Assembly (NCBI GenBank): GCA_023665505.1 | Contig: JAMPDU010000016.1 | Span: 1-35,249, forward strand | Length of the DNA stretch: 35,249 nucleotides | Direction of reading: 5' to 3' | DNA from: Ruminococcus sp. | Lineage (GTDB): Bacteria; Bacillota; Clostridia; Oscillospirales; Ruminococcaceae | Shown here: positions 31,808-35,249 of the stretch, in pieces | How positions within the stretch are numbered: position 1 is the first letter of the stretch | Layout of the letters: each line of letters starts with the position of its first letter | Made by a program: the position numbers and the translations under genes | Notes under the pieces: generated by a model | What the model was told of the DNA's origin: nothing | Databases searched by the model: none | What the model saw: the letters and a program-made list of their open reading frames with translations, nothing else

Positions 31808-32002
31808 GTGGAGCTTGATATGATTTTTAAAATAGCGGGCGTGGGCATTATTGTGGCGGTGCTGAACATGCTGTTAAAAAAGGCTGACAGGGACGAATAC
31901 GCAATGGTGGTGACGATAGCGGGGCTGATAGTGGTTCTGGCGATGATAATAAACGAAATAGCGGCGTTGTTTGAGACGGTAAAAACCGTATTCGGATTTT
32001 AA
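31808..32002 (+). CDS. spoIIIAC: Stage III sporulation protein AC
   Basis: A 64-residue protein with two membrane helices (IFKIAGVGIIVAVLNMLL and VVTIAGLIVVLAMIINEI), the conserved SpoIIIAC form. The start is GTG at 31808, since AGGAGG lies 7 nt upstream and no ATG fits. With SpoIIIAD it forms the membrane part of the feeding channel. Confidence 0.94.
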   Translation: MELDMIFKIAGVGIIVAVLNMLLKKADRDEYAMVVTIAGLIVVLAMIINEIAALFETVKTVFGF

Positions 32003-32030
32003 GAAAGTTTTAACAAAAAGGAAAATAAAT

Positions 32031-32414
32031 ATGAAAATTGTGTCCATAGCGGGTATCTGCATAACGGCGTCGATAATGTGCAAGCTTTTTTCCGACAGCG
32101 GAAAGGAGTACGCCCTGTACATAAAGCTGGCGGCAGCGGCGGCGGTGATGTCGATGATAATTATTTTCGTGTCGCCCATTGCCGAGACGATACGGAGCAT
32201 ATATTCAAGGGCGGGAGCGGACGAAGAGTACCTGACCGTGCTTTTCAAGGCGCTGGGGATATGCTATATAACACAGTTCGCCTGCGATATTTGCAGGGAC
32301 AGCGGAGAAAACGCCCTTGCCTCGCAGGCGGAGCTTGCGGGAAAAATTTCGCTGATGATAATCGCCCTGCCGCTGTTTGAGTCTTTGGCGGACATTGTGG
32401 CGCGGTTTATATGA
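32031..32414 (+). CDS. spoIIIAD: Stage III sporulation protein AD
   Basis: A 127-residue membrane protein related to SpoIIIAC, with helices near residues 3-20, 30-50 and 105-124. The segment KALGICYITQFACDICRDSGE is highly conserved in the family. AAAAGGAAA precedes ATG. Eleven nt after its end lies spoIIIAE. Confidence 0.94.
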   Translation: MKIVSIAGICITASIMCKLFSDSGKEYALYIKLAAAAAVMSMIIIFVSPIAETIRSIYSRAGADEEYLTVLFKALGICYITQFACDICRDSGENALASQAELAGKISLMIIALPLFESLADIVARFI

Positions 32415-32424
32415 GGATAGGAAA

Positions 32425-33573
32425 ATGAAAAGGATTTTTTTGGCAATTATATTTGCGTTACTTATGATTATTTTCGGGGGAATTTCCGTTTCCGCCGAAA
32501 TGGCTGCGGGGACAAGCACAAATATTGCGGACGAGCTTGACATAGACACCGAGGGCATTACGGAAAACCTTACCCCCGAGGCAAAGGAATTTTTCGAGGA
32601 AAACGGCATTTCTCCCTCCGACCCCGAGACAATGACGGAAATTTCTCCCAAAGACGTATTTTCCTATATTTGGGAGGAGTTCAAGTCCGCGCTGCAAAAG
32701 CCGCTTAAGGTTTTTGCCTCGGTAATGGCTGTAATACTTATAGCCGCTTTTATAGAAAGCATGGAGGACAGCCTGTCAAACAAGTCTCTTTCAAAAATTT
32801 TCGGGGTAATATGCGTGCTTATCTCCGTGGGAATTATTTCCGGCTCGGTTTCGGACAGCCTTAAAACCGCCGCCGAGGCTCTTAACTCGGGGGGGACGTT
32901 TATGATGGGGTACGTTCCGGTGTTCGCGGGGATAACCGCATCCTCGGGGAGCGTTACTTCGGCGGTGTCGTATAATATGCTCCTGCTGCTTGTAGCTGAA
33001 ACAGCCGTTCAGCTTTCGGGGGAACTGATAATTCCCGTTTTGTCGGTCTGCATGGCTATGGGCATAGTGGAGTCCATAAACCCCGATTTTCACCTTTCGG
33101 GAATTACCGAGGCGGTTAAAAACGTTGTGACGTTCGCTCTCGGGTTTATAATGACTGTTTTTATAGGACTTCTTTCCCTGCAAAGCATAGTTGGAGCCTC
33201 CGCGGACACCCTCGGGGTAAAGGCGGCGAAGTTTATGGTGGCGAACTGTATTCCCGTGGTGGGCGGCGCGATTGCGGACACTTACACCACGGTGAAAAGC
33301 AGCCTCGGACTTCTGCGGGGCGGGGCGGGTTTTTTCGGAATAGCGGCTATATTTATAATTATACTGCCGCCTATTCTTGAAATAGCGGCGATAAAGCTCA
33401 TGCTTACGGCGGCTGACGTAGTTTCGGGAATATTCGGCGCGTCGCGGATAAAAATTCTTATAAAAAACAGCAGCTGGATAATGACGACGGTATTCTGTCT
33501 GCTGATATGCTTTTCGGTAATGTTAATAATTTCCACGGCTATACTGATGCTTGTGGGACTGAATATATCGTAA
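32425..33573 (+). CDS. spoIIIAE: Stage III sporulation protein AE
   Basis: A 382-residue polytopic membrane protein. A signal-like N-terminus (IFLAIIFALLMIIFGGISVSA) leads to an acidic exterior stretch, then about seven helices with the conserved VESINPDFHLSGITEAVKNV and KAAKFMVANCIPVVGGAIAD segments. ATG at 32425 follows AGGATAGGA. The operon then has a 74-nt gap containing a hairpin before spoIIIAF. Confidence 0.95.
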   Translation: MKRIFLAIIFALLMIIFGGISVSAEMAAGTSTNIADELDIDTEGITENLTPEAKEFFEENGISPSDPETMTEISPKDVFSYIWEEFKSALQKPLKVFASVMAVILIAAFIESMEDSLSNKSLSKIFGVICVLISVGIISGSVSDSLKTAAEALNSGGTFMMGYVPVFAGITASSGSVTSAVSYNMLLLLVAETAVQLSGELIIPVLSVCMAMGIVESINPDFHLSGITEAVKNVVTFALGFIMTVFIGLLSLQSIVGASADTLGVKAAKFMVANCIPVVGGAIADTYTTVKSSLGLLRGGAGFFGIAAIFIIILPPILEIAAIKLMLTAADVVSGIFGASRIKILIKNSSWIMTTVFCLLICFSVMLIISTAILMLVGLNIS

Positions 33574-33586
33574 TCTATTTTGGGTT

Positions 33587-33614
33587 TGTAGGGGCGGGAA
33601 ACCCGTCCCCTACA
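33587..33614. repeat. GC-rich hairpin repeat between spoIIIAE and spoIIIAF
   Basis: TGTAGGGG+CGGG pairs with CCCG+CCCCTACA, with one bulged T and an AAA loop. No U-tract follows on the plus strand, so it should not stop transcription. Short 'TGTAGGGGCGG' palindromes recur in intergenic regions of many Clostridia genomes, and this looks like one. Confidence 0.6.
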
Positions 33615-33647
33615 GTACGGTCGTGAAATATCAAGAGGTGTTAAAAT

Positions 33648-34142
33648 ATGGAAAGTTTCAGAGCAATTGCTTTCGCGGCGTGTTTTTTGGGGATTGTGAT
33701 AACTATTTTTAACTCGCTGTACCCTTCGGAAAAATTTGCCAAACAGATAAAGACGATTTTTTCCCTGATATTTATTCTCAGCGTGGCAAAGCCAATAGCG
33801 GCGGGGAAGATAGAATTCCCCGAAATAGGCGATACCGTAAGCGCAAGCGCGGAGTATTATTCCTCACTTAACGACAATACCTACAGCTACTTCATAAGCT
33901 CGGTGGAAAGCAACATCAGCGCGGCTTTGGCGGGGAAACTCCGTGAAAAAAATATTTATCCCGAAGAAATTGAGACAAGTATAAATATTTCGGAAAACGG
34001 CAGCATATCTATTAATGAGGTAAAAATTACCTTAAAGGATATGGCGGACAAAGCTGAAACGGAACGGTGCGTAATCGACGAGACCGAGCAGGGAGTAACC
34101 GTAACGGTAAAGGAGTACAACAATGCAGGAAATAATTGGTAA
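33648..34142 (+). CDS. spoIIIAF: Stage III sporulation protein AF
   Basis: A 164-residue protein. Two N-terminal membrane helices (AIAFAACFLGIVITIFNSLY and IFSLIFILSVAKPIAAG) are followed by an exterior ring-building-like domain. AAGAGGTG precedes ATG. Its end overlaps spoIIIAG by 20 nt. Confidence 0.9.
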   Translation: MESFRAIAFAACFLGIVITIFNSLYPSEKFAKQIKTIFSLIFILSVAKPIAAGKIEFPEIGDTVSASAEYYSSLNDNTYSYFISSVESNISAALAGKLREKNIYPEEIETSINISENGSISINEVKITLKDMADKAETERCVIDETEQGVTVTVKEYNNAGNNW

Positions 34143-34644
34143 AATAAAGGAGCTTGCGAAAAAGCCCGCGTTTCTGAAAGCGGCGGTGGGGGCGGGGATA
34201 TTGGCGATGATACTGATACTTGTTTCCGACTTTAACGGCGGCGAGGAGGAGCAGAAACGTTCCGACGTGGGTGTAACCGGGATAAGCTTTACATCTGCGG
34301 AGCTTTACGCCGGCGAAACCGAAAAGCGGCTCTGCGAGACCCTTACCGAGATAGAGGGGGTGGGAAAGGCAAAGGTAATGCTTACCATAACCTCGACGGA
34401 GGAGTACGTTTACGCCGAGTCGGTGAAAAGCGGAGATTCACGTACAGAAAACAGCTATGTAATTATAGATAAAGGTTCGCAGAAGGAGGCGTTGGTGAAA
34501 AAAATAAATAATCCCGCCATAAGCGGAGTGGTAATAGTTTGCGAGGGAGGCGATGACCCAAAGGTATGCGAAAGGATTTATAACGCGGTTTCGACGGCGT
34601 TGAACATTCCAACAAATAAAATTTATGTGGCAGAAATGAAATAG
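34123..34644 (+). CDS. spoIIIAG: Stage III sporulation protein AG
   Basis: A 173-residue protein with one membrane helix (AAVGAGILAMILILVSDF, about 20-37) and an exterior EscJ/PrgK-like ring domain (LTEIEGVGKAKVMLTITSTEE, then SGVVIVCEGGDDPKV). It builds the large ring in the intermembrane space. AAGGAG precedes ATG within spoIIIAF. Confidence 0.95.
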   Translation: MQEIIGKIKELAKKPAFLKAAVGAGILAMILILVSDFNGGEEEQKRSDVGVTGISFTSAELYAGETEKRLCETLTEIEGVGKAKVMLTITSTEEYVYAESVKSGDSRTENSYVIIDKGSQKEALVKKINNPAISGVVIVCEGGDDPKVCERIYNAVSTALNIPTNKIYVAEMK

Positions 34645-34657
34645 GAGGAAATTTTTT

Positions 34658-35218
34658 ATGAGAAAGCCAAATTTGATTATCGGAAAGAAACACATTATTC
34701 TTGCTTGCCTTACGCTGATACTGGGCGCGGCGATTTATATGAACTACGCGTTCGCAAGCGTTGACGAGAACGAAAGCCTTATTGCCGCCTCCGATACGGG
34801 CGCGGGTTCGGAGGACACAGCCGAAGCGGCGAATTACGGAGACGCGGCGTTCGTCAGCGCGGAGGGGGAGAGTGATTACTTCTCACAGGTAAGAATTGCC
34901 AGAATGACTTCCCGTGACGAGGCGGTGGAAACTCTTTCCACAATCCTTGGCGGCGGCGACCTTTCAAGCGAGGAATCGGCTACATACACAAGCGAGGCAA
35001 TGAACCTTTCACAGCTTTCCGACAGCGAAAATACTATCGAAAGCCTCATTAAGGCGCAGGGTTTTGAGGACTGCGTGGTGTACCTTAACGGCACTACAGC
35101 CAACGTTGTTGTTAAGTCAGAGGGGCTTGTACCCTCCGAGGCAGCCCAAATTAAAGACATTTTGTTAACAGAAGTGACAATTCCCGCGGAAAATATCAGA
35201 ATTTTTGAGGTAAAGTAG
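34658..35218 (+). CDS. spoIIIAH: Stage III sporulation protein AH
   Basis: A 186-residue protein with one N-terminal membrane anchor (IILACLTLILGAAIYMNYAF) and an exterior ring domain (ENTIESLIKAQGFEDCVVYL, then VKSEGLVPSEAAQIKDI). It pairs with forespore SpoIIQ. AGGAGG precedes ATG. Last gene of the operon. Confidence 0.95.
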   Translation: MRKPNLIIGKKHIILACLTLILGAAIYMNYAFASVDENESLIAASDTGAGSEDTAEAANYGDAAFVSAEGESDYFSQVRIARMTSRDEAVETLSTILGGGDLSSEESATYTSEAMNLSQLSDSENTIESLIKAQGFEDCVVYLNGTTANVVVKSEGLVPSEAAQIKDILLTEVTIPAENIRIFEVK

Positions 35219-35247
35219 TTGTGTCTTTGAATAAAATTTGGTATAAT
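35219..35247 (+). promoter_or_regulatory. Promoter of the next gene beyond the window
   Basis: TTGTGT (35219-35224), 17-nt spacer, TATAAT (35242-35247), starting directly after the spoIIIAH stop. The -35 is weak. Confidence 0.5.
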
Positions 35248-35249
35248 AG

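Noticed and set aside
1..35249. CRISPR array, tRNA, rRNA, transposase or prophage genes
   Set aside because: No regularly spaced repeats, cloverleaf-like sequences or mobile-element enzymes were seen by eye.

Overview
The window looks like a chromosome segment of a spore-forming, low-to-mid GC Clostridia member of the Oscillospiraceae/Ruminococcaceae type, probably a gut anaerobe. The reasons are the complete spoIIIAA-AH sporulation operon at the right end, the DUF512-der-plsY-gpsA gene order, a T-box leader, AGGAGG-type ribosome binding sites, and near-consensus sigma-A promoters with 17-nt spacers. No rRNA, tRNA, CRISPR array, transposase or phage gene was seen.

Layout. 1-2410: a PadR / DUF1700 / DUF4097 envelope-sensing operon on the minus strand, divergent from a PspC-domain gene. 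2450-5350: an ABC-F ATPase (minus) divergent from a small membrane-protein gene broken by a one-base frameshift. 5361-13914: a branched-chain amino acid region. It holds ilvB-cimA behind a T-box leader with a likely isoleucine (AUC) specifier, and leuC-leuD-DUF3795-leuB. A GNAT and a LysR regulator sit between them on the plus strand. Together cimA, leuCD, leuB and ilvB cover the citramalate (threonine-independent) route from pyruvate to 2-oxobutyrate and on to acetohydroxybutyrate. No leuA, ilvA, ilvC, ilvD or ilvN is in the window.

14020-15358: three tandem paralogous small membrane proteins and an XRE regulator in one operon, whose promoter carries three copies of an 18-bp palindromic operator. 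15418-15596: a 179-bp MITE-like long inverted repeat. 15598-17695: an operon of a DUF5685 protein, a J-domain-like protein lacking HPD with a very cysteine-rich tail, and a multi-pass membrane protein. 17697-18858: tyrA and an unlisted 51-residue ORF with its own promoter, RBS and terminator.

18897-23743 (plus strand): a membrane-anchored unknown protein, an S11 carboxypeptidase homologue altered in all three catalytic motifs, pgi, a small P-loop protein, the DUF177 gene and rpmF. 23772-28649: an unknown gene, then a DUF512 radical-SAM protein, der, plsY and gpsA. 28655-30328: an AT-rich, probably acquired, secreted leucine-rich-repeat protein with its own promoter and terminator. 30331-35249: the spoIIIA operon, with a short GC-rich hairpin repeat between spoIIIAE and spoIIIAF and a promoter for the next gene at the window edge.

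The strongest candidates for undescribed biology are the triple-operator XRE/tandem membrane-protein operon, the DUF5685/HPD-less J-protein operon, the DUF3795 protein inside the isopropylmalate isomerase operon, the mirror-symmetric leuC/GNAT promoter, and the triple-motif-altered S11 homologue.
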